A stretch of DNA of 64,000 bases from Zoroaster sp. YZ-2022 (GCA_029582265.1 CM055816.1:84357165-84421164), one strand, 5' to 3'; positions 36,251-48,100 are shown, numbered from the stretch's first letter. A program made the numbers and translations. Notes: generated from the letters alone by a model not told the origin.

Positions 36251-37185
36251 TAATGACGAGCACAGCATCAACAAAAATAAAGAATATTGGAAAAAAAAAT
36301 GCCTTAAAATAATGTCCTTTTCCCAACATTTTGGGAAACATTTGAAAAGTGTATGATGCGCTATTTTTGAAATTTATAAAAATAAAATCATTAATTTTCA
36401 AGAAAAATTACACAGAACTTAAAATTAAATGTATACAACATTTATTCATGGCATTTTCTTTTTAAAAATTGCCAAAATAAGGAAGATGTTGTTCGATGAA
36501 AATCGACAGTTCTGACAGACATTGATACAGCCAGGACGTAGCGCTAGCAAGGACATCGTCGTCATTGGAGCGATTATTGCGCAATCACGGCAAGGCAGCA
36601 GAACTAAGCGACCGGTATGAACACACGTGAACTCTATGATTAGAGATGTGACGTGTACTTGAACATGTTTACGTCCCGATCCGACATTCCATAGATCCAG
36701 CCGGCCAGCGCGCGCAGGAGACAGGTTACTATCAACATATGGATGGGTGTTGACGGAAGTGATAATGAGTGCTACTGTATCAATTCTCGGTAATTAATTA
36801 TTTAACTAATTAATAATGTTAGTTAGATGCATTTAAAATTGTAAAAGGTCCGTATTTATTTATATTTTACGTTACACGCATTTCTGACTTCTTCAAGTTA
36901 AAATACAATAAGAATAACGTTACGTTAGCGACATGCGGACTACATCATGTAGATTCGCCCTGCTGACTACGTACATCATGTAGGGCCTACAACAATATAT
37001 AAAAAAGTATAATGAAATCAAGGATGTTCCGATTCAGGAAATTATCGGTAACACACGTTCTGTAATAATTTTTGTAATAATTTTAAATCTATAATTTTAT
37101 ATCTAGCAGTCGTCCACAGGGGAGAGGGAGAAAAGCCGGCACCGGAAATTGGCATGAACACGTTTTAAAAATGTGTAGGGCCTAA
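36251..37185. other. Non-coding stretch, nothing recognised
   Basis: No protein resemblance, terminal repeat or tandem array was identified. Confidence 0.45.
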
Positions 37186-37737
37186 GGCCATGAGAATGAA
37201 AGTCATAGATTTGCGTCCACCGCCCGCATGTCCCGAAAGCTACCGCCTAAATTTTTCATTATTTGCACAAAAAAGGTATTTCCACCAAACAAATTTAGTT
37301 CCAAATCATCCACATCAGTAAAACGAAGTTTTTACCAAATTTCCACCAGTATGTGTGCTTTAATCATAAGCACATGTTCTCTTAGTCTTACAGTCTTAGT
37401 CCCGCGTACGTCGTTCACAAAAAAGGTCGCATCGCGCTAAAACTGCATGGTAAACTTCATCCGATCCGCACCTGCAACTGTACCGCCTTCACATGCACAA
37501 CACGTTCGCTGTTGAGCCTTTGTATCTTACTCCTGTGTGTGCGGCCCGCACGGATAATGATGCACGTACTTACACAGGCAACCATACGTACGGCGACACG
37601 TCAAATTAGAAGAAACATCTTGTGATTGCCCTGTTATTAATGATCAATGGAAATAATGAATAATGAATAATGAAAAAAAGCCTCATGTGTTTTCGAAATT
37701 TCCCGGACGCAAATCTATGACTTTCATTCTCTTGGCC
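37186..37737. mobile_element. Harbinger-type MITE (552 bp), TAA target duplication
   Basis: The left terminus GGCCATGAGAATGAAAGTCA and the right TGACTTTCATTCTCTTGGCC are inverted over about 30 bp (continuing ATAGATTTGCGTCC). TAA flanks both ends (37183-37185 and 37738-37740), as expected for PIF/Harbinger elements. The interior does not encode a recognisable protein. Confidence 0.75.
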
Positions 37738-38059
37738 TAAATATGCTTTTGCCTATTGTCGTTGATTTTTATAGGCCTTTTTATGTTTTATTATTTGAAT
37801 GGTATTCAATAAAATATAATATTTAAAATTTGGATACACTTGGACCCTTCTTTTTATTTAACATTATCATTAAAGTTCGACACTCAAGCGTGTCCGTAAA
37901 GCAACGCACAGTCACATGAATTAACGTTAAAGTCATAAAAACTAATTTCGCCAGTGCGTGTATTACGAGGGAAATGATTGAATTTGTGCTAGAATTTGAG
38001 CCATACTGGGTGCTAGAATAAGCCTAGTGATCAATCTTTTTTCGAGGGAAAACGATGAT

Positions 38060-38470
38060 CCACTTCGAGTTGTCCATGTCGAGTTGTCACAAGAGGTCGA
38101 GTTGTCATGAGGGTCGAGTTGTCAATAGGGTCGACTCGAGTTGTCACAAGGGTCGAGTTGTCACAAGGGTCGAGTTATCTCGTGGGTTGAGTTGTCCATG
38201 TCGAGTTGTCACAAGGGTCGAGATGTCTTAACCCCGCCATGACACCCCACACTATAACGCCCCATCGCCATGATGCCCCATCGCCATGATGCCCCATCGC
38301 CATGACACCCCATCGCCATGACACCCCATCGCCATGACGCCCCATCACCATAACGCCCCATTACCATAATGCCCCATTGCCATAACAGATTAACACCCCT
38401 GACAAAAATGTTCCATTGCCATTACGCATCATCGCCGTTACATCCATTGCCATTATGCCCCATCACCTAA
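38060..38470. repeat. Two adjacent minisatellites
   Basis: 38060-38230 repeats GGGTCGAGTTGTCACAA with variants. 38240-38470 repeats a ~15-bp unit CCCCATCGCCATGAC about fourteen times with drift. Neither supports a protein. Confidence 0.85.
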
Positions 38471-38559
38471 TGTCTTAAAAATAAACATTATATAAATGGG
38501 AAATAAAATAAAAAAATCCGTAATTCAAGTAATTAAAAAAAATGTACACTCTCTCATAG

Positions 38560-39575
38560 GCATGCCAGTCAACACGCCCCTTGGCAAACTCACCCCTTTC
38601 AATCTCGCCTCTTACAAACTCGCCCCCTGACAAACTCACCCCTTGTTGGTACAAACTCACCCCCAACAAACTCGCCTCTTGGCAAACCCGTAATTTGTTG
38701 ATGCATCTCACACTATTGAGACTGGTTTAATATAAGAGAGTAAATAAAACATAAAAATATTAGGATGTAGGGCAAAATGAAATCAATTGTTTATCACCCG
38801 ACACAAGAATTTCACCCTATATATATATATATAAGTATTTGAATGAATTATTACGCGCTATTGAGATTGATTGAGTATTAGGGCCTATAATAATTTTGAT
38901 GGGCATTTTATTTAACAAAATAATAATTCAACAGTTACAACTAAAATAGAATACATAGAAAAAAAAACTAGCTAAACAAAACAGTTTATTTTACTATGTA
39001 CATGTACATGTACGATGTATTATGTATTATGTATATACTATGAATATTTACAAAGTTGAATTTTGTTTATTTAATTACATTTTAATTACATGTGTATCTG
39101 TATTTTGTATTTTATATGCAATTACTTTTTTTTTTTACTAAGTTTTTTGTTTAGCTAGTTTCCTATTATTTTATTTGTAACTGTAAATTAATTATTTATT
39201 GTAATATTTATTTTCGTTAAATAAAATGTTAATTGAAATTATTTTTATTTGATATACTTTCTTATATTAAATCAATCTCAATCGCACCAAATAATTTACT
39301 ACAAAGTTATAAATCAGACTTAAAATAATTGGATTCATACATGTAGTTATGTCCCCGTACATCCGGCCTTTATTATAATATTTTAAATACTCTCTTATAT
39401 TAAACCAGTCTCAATAGCGTGAAATGTGTCAAAAAAATAGGGGGGTGTTTGCCGGGGGGTGACTTTGTTGGGGGTGAGTTTGTCAGGGGACAAGTTTGTA
39501 TCAACAGGGGACGAGTTTGTAAGGGGTGAGATAATCTCACTGAGATTGTATGGGGCAAGTTGACTGGCATCCCAT
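38560..39575. mobile_element. Fold-back element (~1 kb) with minisatellite arms
   Basis: The outer left GCCAGTCAACACGCCCCTTG is mirrored by GGGGCAAGTTGACTGGC at about 39553-39570. Both arms carry variable arrays of ACAAACTCACCCC-like units, then ATTGAGACTGGTTTAATATA, then TTTAACRAAAATAA, then AACTAGCTAAACAAAA, in mirror order. The loop centre is near 39010-39060. There is no coding capacity. Confidence 0.8.
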
Positions 39576-39666
39576 CATAGCTCTGTATGTAATAATGTAT
39601 GTAATGTTAAGTTACAATTATCACACATGAATGAAACTCTGTGTTCCAGCACATACATTCTTGGGG

Positions 39667-39669
<3 letters not shown>

Positions 39670-39702
<33 letters not shown>

Positions 39703-40000
39703 TATAGATTTATATAGCGCACATATCCACCAACTAAGTGGCGCTCAAGGCGCATTATATTATTATCCCGGCTCATAAGGCTCATAAATCATTCCTGAAA
39801 CCATCTCAGCTCCCTGGGGAGTATACAGCTCAATTGCTGCCATTTCTAGCGCATATAGAGCAAACCATCTCTGCCTTCACAGGTACCCATTTAACCCCTG
39901 GGTGGAGAGAAGCAATTATGGTTAAGTGTCTTGCTCAAGGACACAGGTGTCACGGCCGGGGCTCGAACCCACACTCTGCTGCTGGCAACACCAGAACTTG
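39670..40000 (-). mobile_element. tRNA-derived SINE copy (reverse), head truncated
   Basis: It begins at the (AAT)n end with TATATAGCGCACATATCCAC, CTCAAGGCGCATTATATTAT and CCATCTCAGCTCCCTGGGGA, and reaches the GTGTCACGGCCGGGGCTCGA box-B side. The distal tRNA-like head is incomplete. Central sequence is shared with three other copies in the window. Confidence 0.85.
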
Positions 40001-40435
40001 ATCAATGTACATGTAAGGCCAAAAACAAAATTCTCTGGTTTCTGGTTCTTAGTGCGCATCAACTCAGACCTGCACGTAGGCATTTTTATTTATTTTTGTT
40101 TTTTTGTTTATATGAAATAATGTCCAATTGCAGCCAAAATTGCTGGATCGATTGGAATTCTGCCATGCTGTGTTTTAAATGACTTTTTCACATAGGGGTA
40201 TGAACATTTGCCTGATTTGTGAGGCCTCTCTTAGCCACCATACTTTGTGTATAGGAAATTTGGTCTGGTTCCAATAACTGTAATACATGTATCACATATT
40301 TCACTTTTTGGCCAAAAAATAAATAAAAAATGCGTCACCGTATCAATTATGAAAAAATGGGAAAGCACGCAGGTTATGTGCAGTATGATATGATGTATGA
40401 GCTTGTATCTCATTGTTAATCAAAATACTGTGATA

Positions 40436-40790
40436 ATAATAATAATAATAATGTGTGGACTTATATAGCGCACGTATCCACCAACTAAGTGGTGCTCAAG
40501 GCGCATTATATCATTACCCCTGCTCATAAGGCTCATAAATCATTCCTGAAACCATCTCAGCTCCCTGGGGAGTATACAGCTCAATTGCTGCCATTACAGC
40601 GCATATAGGGCTAATCAACCAACTCTGCCCTCACAGGTACCCATTTAACCCCTGGGTGGAGAGAAGCAATATGGTTAAGTGTCTTTCTCAAGGACACAAG
40701 TGTCACGGCCGGGATTCGAACCCACATTCTGCTGCTAACACCAGAATTTGAGTCCGGTAAGCTAGACCACTCGGCCACGACACTCCACCC
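40436..40790 (-). mobile_element. tRNA-derived SINE, full-length reverse copy
   Basis: On the - strand it reads GTGTCGTGGCCGAGTGGTCT (box A), GCTTACCGGACTCAAATTCT, GGGTTCGAATCCCGGCC (box B), then a conserved central domain and an (ATT)n tail. The head resembles a Leu/Ser-type tRNA. It ends about 90 bp before an HSPA13 exon. Confidence 0.88.
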
Positions 40791-40882
40791 AAACAGCTCT
40801 GAGGAATTCAGTGTAAATGTTTATATAAGAAATCCATCATGTATTCAAGCACACAAACAACTGATTTTCATAATATTAACAG

Positions 40883-41025
40883 GTGTGTCAGTACTGGCTT
40901 TACTGTTAGCAGGATACTTGGGACAGCAGTATCTACCACCCCCAAAACCAAGAATTGTTGGTATAGACCTAGGTACAACCTACTCATGTATTGGAGTCTA
41001 CCACGCTGTAACAGGGGAGGTTCAG
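40883..41025 (+). CDS. HSPA13: HSPA13 exon: hydrophobic N-terminus and first ATPase motif
   Basis: The acceptor TATTAACAG precedes GT that completes a split glycine codon; the donor is CAG|GTTAGT. It encodes VSVLALLLAGYLGQQYLPPP, then KPRIVGIDLGTTYSCIGVYH and AVTGEVQ. The hydrophobic lead plus GIDLGTTYS (phosphate-1 motif of the HSP70 nucleotide-binding domain) matches the N-terminus of HSPA13/STCH, an ER/microsome-associated HSP70 lacking a substrate-binding domain. No in-frame ATG lies directly upstream, so the start codon is expected in an earlier short exon not located here. Confidence 0.88.
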
Positions 41026-41062
41026 GTTAGTTGATCAATGTTTGTAAATTCTATTCCCTCTG

Positions 41063-41128
41063 GTCACATGGGTTGGTTTTACCAGTCTTAAACAAGCATT
41101 TAAGACTGGTAAAATCAACCCATGTGAC
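41063..41128. repeat. Perfect-type hairpin, ~28-bp arms, 9-nt loop
   Basis: GTCACATGGGTTGGTTTTAC continuing CAGTCTTAA is followed after a short loop by TTAAGACTGGTAAAATCAAC then CCATGTGAC. It sits 38 bp into the HSPA13 intron. It may be a tiny fold-back MITE. Confidence 0.85.
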
Positions 41129-41476
41129 TGGTTCTCAACCAACCAGAATGTCTAAAGTGTCTTGGGCATATACATGTATGTATACTATCATGTATTCATC
41201 ATTCCTTCTCTTCTTCTCTCAGAAAGAACAAATAATTTTCTTTATTATAAGCAAACTTTTGGGACAAAGTGGGATAAAATAGTCTTATATCCCACTGCTG
41301 TTGACCAATCGGGATCAAGTATTAAAGTTTGTCGGATGATAAAATAGTCTTTAAGTGTGTACTACGTTTATAGCAAGTTATGATTTCAAGCAATATTGCC
41401 ATATTTTAAAATATGGTCTAATTCCAGTGAATTATTTTCCTTTCTATCATATCCATTTGATTCTCCATATAACTAG

Positions 41477-41674
41477 GTGATTGCTGATGATGACCATCAA
41501 ACCATTCCATCAATGGTAGCTTTTACTCCAGATGATACTGAGCTTATAGGATACAATGCTCTATGTCAAGCAGAACAAAATGCACAGAATACAATATATG
41601 ATGCTAAACGCTTCATTGGAAAGAGGTTTACTGAGGATAGTTTGAAGGTAGAGGCTGCCAGGTATCCATTCAAG
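41477..41674 (+). CDS. HSPA13: HSPA13 exon (66 codons)
   Basis: It is bounded by AACTAG|GTG and TTCAAG|GTAAAT, phase 0 at both ends. It encodes VIADDDHQTIPSMVAFTPDD, LIGYNALCQAEQNAQNTIYD and AKRFIGKRFTEDSLKVEAAR-YPFK. The IPSMV-F, G--A---A--NPQNTIYDAKRFIG and YPFK landmarks are those of the HSP70 ATPase lobe; the HSPA13-type wording (AKRFIGKRFT, no EEISS block) fits the exon before it. The frame is intact and splices in phase to 62447. Confidence 0.92.
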
Positions 41675-41929
41675 GTAAATGTTGTCTATACTAATCAAAT
41701 CTTATATTATTACACAAATATTTAGTGCCTCACAGTGAAATGGGAAAAGTGTTATAATGGGATTAAACATCTGTTCTATTTCATGGCAAAGCTAAGTAGA
41801 AATGGAACAGTGCAGAGGTTATCATTCCACAAATAAGACATCTCACACATAAATACTTGTCATTTGACTTCCAATGAAACAATTTCCGCCATGACATTAG
41901 ATTTTCACTCGAACATCCCTATTGTGTTA

Positions 41930-42027
41930 GTCTTAGATAAGATCAGTGGGTACCAGCCACATTATAGTCTTTAATAAGATCAGTGGGTACCAGTCACATT
42001 ATAGTCTTCAATAAGATCAGTGGGTAC
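41930..42027. repeat. Short tandem repeat, ~36-bp unit
   Basis: AAGATCAGTGGGTACCAGYC plus ACATTATAGTCTT is repeated two and a half times. The last unit is interrupted after GTGGGTAC by the hAT-like element, and resumes at 49407. Confidence 0.85.
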
Positions 42028-43821
42028 TAGGCCTGGGCGAATAGTTTGATTATTCGAATATTCGCGAATAGTTGTTGCTAATCGTACTCAGATTTGCGGA
42101 TTTTGAACTATTCGATTAATTGGGCTGGCGCGAATAACTTGCTGTCGTGAACTGTTTGCTAACTATTCGTGACTACTATTCGCGAGTAACACTGCCAATT
42201 ACACCGTTTTGTCTAGGCACTGCTGGTAGTGGTACGCGTTGTAGTATTCGCAAATAGTACTTGCGAGTAATGCCTTTGAGGAAGCCGACATGGCTGGCTG
42301 GCTGTGACTGCAGCGACTGGTACCTGCTGAAGCCTGATAACATCAAATGCATGCCGCGTAATATATACATGTAACAGTCTTGCCAGTGTTCAGTTCGTGG
42401 GTTTAAAACACTTGAGAGTAAATGTTGTATTGTGTACGAACATCTCTATGGTACGAAGAAGAATAAATCACTTTGCCTTGGCCAACATGTTTAGAAGTAC
42501 ATATCTACTGGTTGTTTAATGATGGGAATTATAAATTATAAGGTAAAATTAAAAACAAATGCTACTTCACTAGGGGATTAGTATAATGCCTGGGAAAATG
42601 CAACAGAGGGTTCTCCCCACATACAAACTAGCGTATCGGCCTGATATGCAAAGATTTTTGGATGATACACTCTATTCTTTGAGTACCTTTATTGTTCGTA
42701 GTGAAAAGAGTAGTCCGGGGAATAATAAGTTATAATCCAACTTTCATGTACACTCCTCCACCGAACACGCTGTTTACATGACAGCATGTTTAACGTAACA
42801 TGAATGGAGCATGCAGCTAGCTGCAGGCGCCAAACAGCGATTCGCTGATTCCCTTTCCCAGACCCAATAGACAGGTGCTTCTTTTCCAAAGACGGGCAGC
42901 AGTGAAACCATAGTAAAACATCGACCCCAATAAATCATGAATATGCAACATAATGAACATATTCATGATCGACCAGCCAATGAGAAAAATAATAAAATAG
43001 TAACTATGCAAATCTATCCAATCACGACACACGGAAATGTGCACGTGATACTGGGATCCTGAATTACAACCTCGTTGCACAATGCACACACAGTCTGCAG
43101 CTCAAAGCAAGCAGCTCAAAAAATATATGTACAATTGTACAGTACAAAATCAGTTCAGGGGCATGGGCACCACGTGATTCGAAAGCTTTTTAAGCATAGT
43201 GCGGGGCACACCGTGGAAGCTTTGTATTTTTGTGAACAACGAATAACGTCTAAAGAGTGGCCCCTATGTGAGTATAAACACTGCTTACATTGCTGATTTT
43301 TTTGGTTTCTTCTGTAGGACTGATTGATTTGAAATAATAGGGGTAACTGTTAACATACTGGCATTACACTTAATGACGACTTATACTCAAACTCACAATA
43401 AAAAGCACCAACTACAAATTCATTTGAATGCCACTTGGCCACAGCTTTCAAGCTTTTTTATTCAAAGAGGTTGACACCATCAACCGCCGGAATACCAAAC
43501 TATGGGCAAACCGGATTTGTCATTAAACAGCATTTGATAAAGACAAACAAACACCCTGAGATACCCAAGACCTGAGAAAAAAACCCAGCTGGGACCACCT
43601 ATACAGCGTACCCAAGACTCTGTATACCCAGACCTGGCACCACTAACCCCCAATGGGGATAGTTATTAAAACATACATTTAAATGTTGACAATAACAAAC
43701 AGTATAATGCACATGTGTAACATATGCTAATACACAGCATATCATATGAATCAATACAATATGAATCAACCAAGTGTTCGCATCCCACCTAGGAAGCACA
43801 GACAGAATACAATTACACAGA

Positions 43822-44109
43822 TTATCCCTGAAAATGGAAAGCCCTTTTGAAAGTGAACAAGTCATGAGACACCAAATCATTCGTTCCTAAATGCAAAATG
43901 ATCAAAGCGGGGCTAGGAGCATGAAACCCTGATAGCAAACCATGAAGGTCCTTCAAGTGAGCACCTCCTCGGCCACTCCAACACACCAAATTGGGTAAAT
44001 TCAAATCCTGGCTTGCCCTGCGCACAATGGAGTCACCTACTACCCAGACACTATGAGCCCCTGCATAGGAAATAAAACAACTTGATTGGACAATGAAACT
44101 AAAAGCCAC
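43822..44109 (-). pseudogene. Ngaro SGNH/GDSL-type hydrolase, partial
   Basis: It reads AHSVWVVGDSIVRRASQDLN, VCWSGRGGAHLKDLHGLLSG then ALIILHLGTNDLVSHDLFTF. VVGDSIVRR is block I (catalytic serine in GDS), the central G-R-GG block follows, and LHLGTNDL is block III (GxND). The frame ends soon after block III, so the block V histidine-containing part is missing or out of frame. The function in Ngaro elements is unknown. Confidence 0.8.
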
Positions 44110-45029
44110 TGCTACCGCCCTGGGGAAAGGGGCGAATGTACTGGCGAAACGCTTCCGAGCGCCAGCGACCAGACCTCTTTATGTCTGCAACAGGCACCCC
44201 CAGTGCAAAAGCTGTGGACGCAGCTCCCATCCGGAAAGAATGGGACCGATAGCGATCGCCCGCCACCCCACAAAATGACAAAGCAGCTCTAAGCACTGCT
44301 GTGAACTGATACCGTGTGAGGGGATCACCGCGTTCATGGCAGAACAAGGGGCCGGACAATTATTTCCGCGCTTGCAAATACCCCTGCAAAGCAGTAACTG
44401 GACAGATTGCCACATCCTGCAGCCTTGCGATATGAACCCACTGTGGAGGGCCAGCCTGATTTGTTTTAGAATGACGTATGGCCAGGACCACAGACATGCT
44501 AGATTGATTGCCACAGAAACACACATCGGAATACTGTAACATAGACTCTTGCATATGGTTAGTGGAATTGGCGGTAAACTCCCCAATGCGGAAAAAGCCA
44601 AAAAAAAGCCAATAGCGTAGCTGCCCGAAACATGGTGCTTTCAAATTGGGAAGCACACACCTTGGTCAACGCCTCTAAAAGTCGGCACAAAAGCGACAAT
44701 GAAATCAGCAATCGCTCATCTTGCCTAGCCCCGTCCCGCCTGCAACCTTCCAGCAATTTTGCCACAATAAAATTATTAGTTGGATCGGCCCATACCCTGA
44801 GTTTACAAAAACACCCCACCCCTGCCACATACATGTACATGTATGTATTAATTGTGGATGGAGAATAGTAATGTAAAGACAGCCATGAGATGAATCCTGC
44901 AATATCTTGCGGAGAAACAGTTGACACAGCCGAAGCTTGATGTGCTTTAAAACGGCAAAAGGCATGCCACCCCGACATGTAAACCCTGTGTGTATTCTTA
45001 GCGAATGCCAAACTTAACAACCGACCCAT
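44099..45029 (-). pseudogene. Ngaro tyrosine recombinase, interrupted
   Basis: The N-terminal core-binding part reads MGRLLSLAFAKNTHRVYMSG, FKAHQASAVSTVSPQDIAGF and NNFIVAKLLEGCRRDGARQD. A shift in the T-run near 44600 moves it to FGFFRIGEFTANS (box I arginine in FRIGE). A TAA after GYLQARK interrupts it again before SGPLFCHERGDPLTRYQFTA. The catalytic end SHSFRMGAASTAFALGVPVA, DIKRSGRWRSEAFRQYIR supplies H-x-x-R, the W of the second His/Trp position and the tyrosine nucleophile. Confidence 0.85.
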
Positions 45030-45037
45030 TTCCGCTG

Positions 45038-45554
45038 CTAAAACACTTGGGGCAGCTGAGGTAAAGGGGTCATGCCCGGCTGGGCCCTTGGAGCTAGGGC
45101 CCGAAAGCGCCCCATCTGAAAATGAGAAAGTGCATCAGCTATGTTATTATGAACACCTGGTATATGCACTGCCTTAAAAATTATATTGAATTTGAGGCAT
45201 TGCATGACCATTGCCCGCACTAATTGCATAATGTGCATACAAGGCAACGTTTGTTTATTTATGATCCCCACAACAGCGACATCGGACCGGAACAACACCC
45301 TGCAGTTCGCCAACAAGGGGGGCCCAACAGTGGAGCGCCACTACTACAGGAAAAAATTCCAATAAAGCAATGGACGGAGAACTAGCCAGCCACTCTGTCG
45401 GCCAACGCCCTTGAACCCATCTCCCTTGGAAATAAGCCCCATAGCCGATGGATGCAGCAGCGTCAGTGAATAATTCCAGAGCAACATTTGAATCCCAATT
45501 ATCCCGCAGGAATGGAGTAAGACTGTTATAGCGCTGTAAGAATGACAGCCACAT
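45038..45554 (-). pseudogene. Ngaro RNase H, frameshifted
   Basis: Frame one holds VALELFTDAAASIGYGAYFQ then GRWVQGRWPTEW (first catalytic aspartate in FTDAA) and ALLEFFPVVVALHCWAPL (catalytic glutamate). The continuation, in a second frame, holds VLFRSDVAVVGIINKQT (third Asp, as RSDVAVV in place of the usual NxAVV) and HIPGVHNNIADALSHFQM (terminal Asp). The split is near 45300-45316. Confidence 0.8.
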
Positions 45555-46931
45555 GACCAGATCGAGCTTCGCACCTTGGAAAGGCGCACCCTCTGATGCG
45601 GCTGCTTGAGGCCCACTGCCAGTGCAATAAGACGCCGTAAAAACGTGCGCCCTGGCGCAACTGCTTTACACACAAAATTCAATGACCCCACTAAGGATTG
45701 AATCTGAACTAAACTGGCTTTTGGCCTGCCAAGCAAGAGTTGAATCTGCCTTGTGAGTGCTTGAACTTTGACCTGTGGGACCCAGACCTGCCCTCGAACA
45801 GTGTCGATTTCGAGCCCTAAATATGAAATAGTTTGTACCGGCCCTTCAGTTTTTTCTTGCGCTAGGGGAACCCCAAGTGCTTTGCATGTCCCCTCAAAAA
45901 CTTCCAAAAGATCCTTACAGGCTTGACGGGAAGCCCCAACAAAGAGAAAAATCATCCAGATAATGTGTGACAAAACCCGAATGTGCGATTGCTTTCACCC
46001 GAAACTCCAGAAAAGTGCTAAACTTCTCAAAGAGCGAGCAGGAAATGGAACATCCCATCGGCAGGCACTTGTCAAAATAGAATTGGCCCCCAAACTTGAC
46101 ACCCAAAAGCTCGTAATCACGAGGGGAAACTGGCAAGAGCCGAAAAGCTGATTTAATGTCTGCCTTAGCAAGCCATGCACTACAGCCTGCCTGCAAAACC
46201 AGCCGCACCCCTACATCAAAGGATGCATAATTCACTTTGCATTTATCCTTACCAATGAAAGCATTGATCCCCTTTCCTTGTGGGAAAGACAGATGATGAA
46301 TGAGACGAAAAGTCCCAGGGGCTTTTTTAGGCACTAAACCGATAGGCGAGCACCGCAATCGCTCAAGTGGGCAATTTGAAAATGGACCAGCAATGCGACC
46401 TGCCTTAATTTCTTTATTTAACTTTGCAAATACCACATTGGGCCTAGCAGCTGCCGAACCTAAGCAACCGGCATCACACCGTTGCCGTGGGCCTGTGTAC
46501 CCCAATGAGAAACCAAATGAAAAACCGTCCCGGAGAATTTGCGCATCAGCCGCATGAGTATAGTCCGCAAGCCAACTTGCCAGCACTCCCAATTTAATTG
46601 GAGTAGGAGGCACGAAAACTGCCCTTGGAATTTGAAGCAGCCCCCTGCGACCCATCCGCCTTTGCCTGAGAGGCAGGCAGAGCTGGAGTGGACCCTTGCA
46701 TGGCCTTTGGATTACCAACGCTTTTGTTAAATGCTGTACGAGAGCGCTGCCCAGTACTACCCATAGAGCGGCATGCGTGCGCACCATGGCCAGAACGTGA
46801 ACATTTAGAGCACTGGTGCATATATTTGCAGCCAAAGAACTTGCAACCCCCCGCACTATTGAAGGCACAGCACACCCTGCCACTAGAGCGCAAACCGACC
46901 ACTTGAGGCTTGCCGGCATTGATGCTGCCAT
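45344..46931 (-). pseudogene. Ngaro reverse transcriptase, one frameshift after the active site
   Basis: Palm blocks are RCSPIGLVPKKAPGTFRLIH, HLSFPQGKGINAFI, AWLAKADIKSAFRLLPVSPR (catalytic Asp), LGVKFGGQFYFDKCLPMGCS and GFVTHYLDDFSLCWG (YLDD). A shift in the T-run near 45950 moves the thumb to FLFVGASRQACKDLLEVFEG, then YLGLEIDTVRGQVWVPQVKV and QSLVGSLNFVCKAVAPGRTF. The upstream part of the 338-codon frame is partly in a non-native phase. Confidence 0.85.
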
Positions 46932-48100
46932 TATTAGTAACGGCCGATGCCGCTACAGTCAACCAAAGCTCGACATCTAAAGCCGCCCATGACTGGCTAG
47001 GGTAAATTTCTTGCTACAGCCGGAACTGCTCATCGTATGAGCGCCAACCTGTTCCGGAAATTGCACAGCCGCCAGGCGAATAACCTCCGCGTACTTTAAC
47101 AATTCAGTTGCACGCCAAGGAAATTTTACAATATAAATGGCCATAAATGTATGAAAGGCTGAAACCCATTTGTCCCAGGTATCAAGCTTACTCTGGCGGC
47201 CTGTGGGGGATGCATTTGGCCGCAGAAACATCTTATCCCCCTCTACCACAAGAGCAACCTCAGAACCCGAAGACCTATGAGCTTTGGCAAGCACTGAAGG
47301 ACTATCAATAAACAAAATTGACATGTCAATGTAAGCACTACTCCAAATCTTTTCTTTCAATGACTGCGAAATGTGTCCCCCCAGCAGTAATCCTGAGTCG
47401 GCGCGTGGAATAGGAGCCGGCTAATTTAATGAAGCCAAACCAGCACTAGACGCCTGCGTTGAAAGAAGCATGCTGGGAAAAACTTGAGGCCCAGTGACCA
47501 TCCCCCCTGTTGCGAGCGCTGATGGCACAATGCCACCACTACTAGTACTAACGCTAGGCTGACTTGAGCAAGCGGCTTGGTTAAAGCCAGAAAGCTCAGG
47601 ATTAAGGCTCCACACACTGGACCCGTTAAATGACTGGGGGGGCAGCACTATAATTATAGCCACTAGTAGTATAACAAGGAATGCCTTGACAAAAAGAGCT
47701 AATATTATTACTAGAAACAAAACCAGCCCCAGTGGGATTACCACAATCATTAAAGTCCAAAAGTCCAGCGGCAAAGCTTCCCGTCTGCAAGGCCAAGGGT
47801 ACACTAGACTGACCTGACTGGATGGCTGGTGGTGGTGGGACAGGAATGGTGGACATGGTCATCAGATCCAGATAACAAGGGTGCAGACACTGTCACCGAG
47901 CTTGGGGTTGAAACCACCGCCGACGATGAGCCCACCGCTGATGATGAGCCTGGCGTCTGGGAAGGGGGAGCCGTGCGCCTACGCTTAGCCTTTGGTAGGG
48001 GGAGCTCTCGTGCCTCACCCGTCACCGGAGTCGCCCTCAACCGGGCTGGAGGGCGAACCTGATGCTTCGGTCGTGGCATCGTTGAAATGACTGACGCAAT
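46594..48100 (-). pseudogene. Ngaro Gag-like region, fragmented
   Basis: The putative start MPRPKHQVRPPARLRATPVT precedes a proline/serine-rich stretch with AKRRRTAPPSQ (48079 downward). Further segments are LDTWDKWVSAFHTFMAIYIV in 46977-47360 and a C3H/knuckle-like CCAFNSAGGCKFFGCKYMHQ, CSKCSRSGHGAHACRS in 46594-46962. The pieces lie in different frames. The cysteine-rich C-terminal end is typical of Gag of DIRS-order elements. Confidence 0.7.

Larger units (their letters stand above)
43800..48100 (-). mobile_element. Ngaro-type (DIRS order) tyrosine-recombinase retrotransposon, decayed
   Basis: In transcription order on the - strand: Gag-like proteins, reverse transcriptase, RNase H, tyrosine recombinase and an SGNH-type hydrolase. 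That gene order, with a recombinase instead of an integrase and a C-terminal hydrolase ORF, is diagnostic of Ngaro elements. I did not find the split direct repeats expected at the ends, so boundaries are approximate. Frameshifts and stops occur in RT, RNase H and recombinase, so the copy is dead. Confidence 0.85.

Noticed and set aside
40700..40790. tRNA gene (box A and box B present)
   Set aside because: The tRNA-like block is the head of a SINE repeated four times here, with a conserved central domain and ATT tail, not a free tRNA gene.
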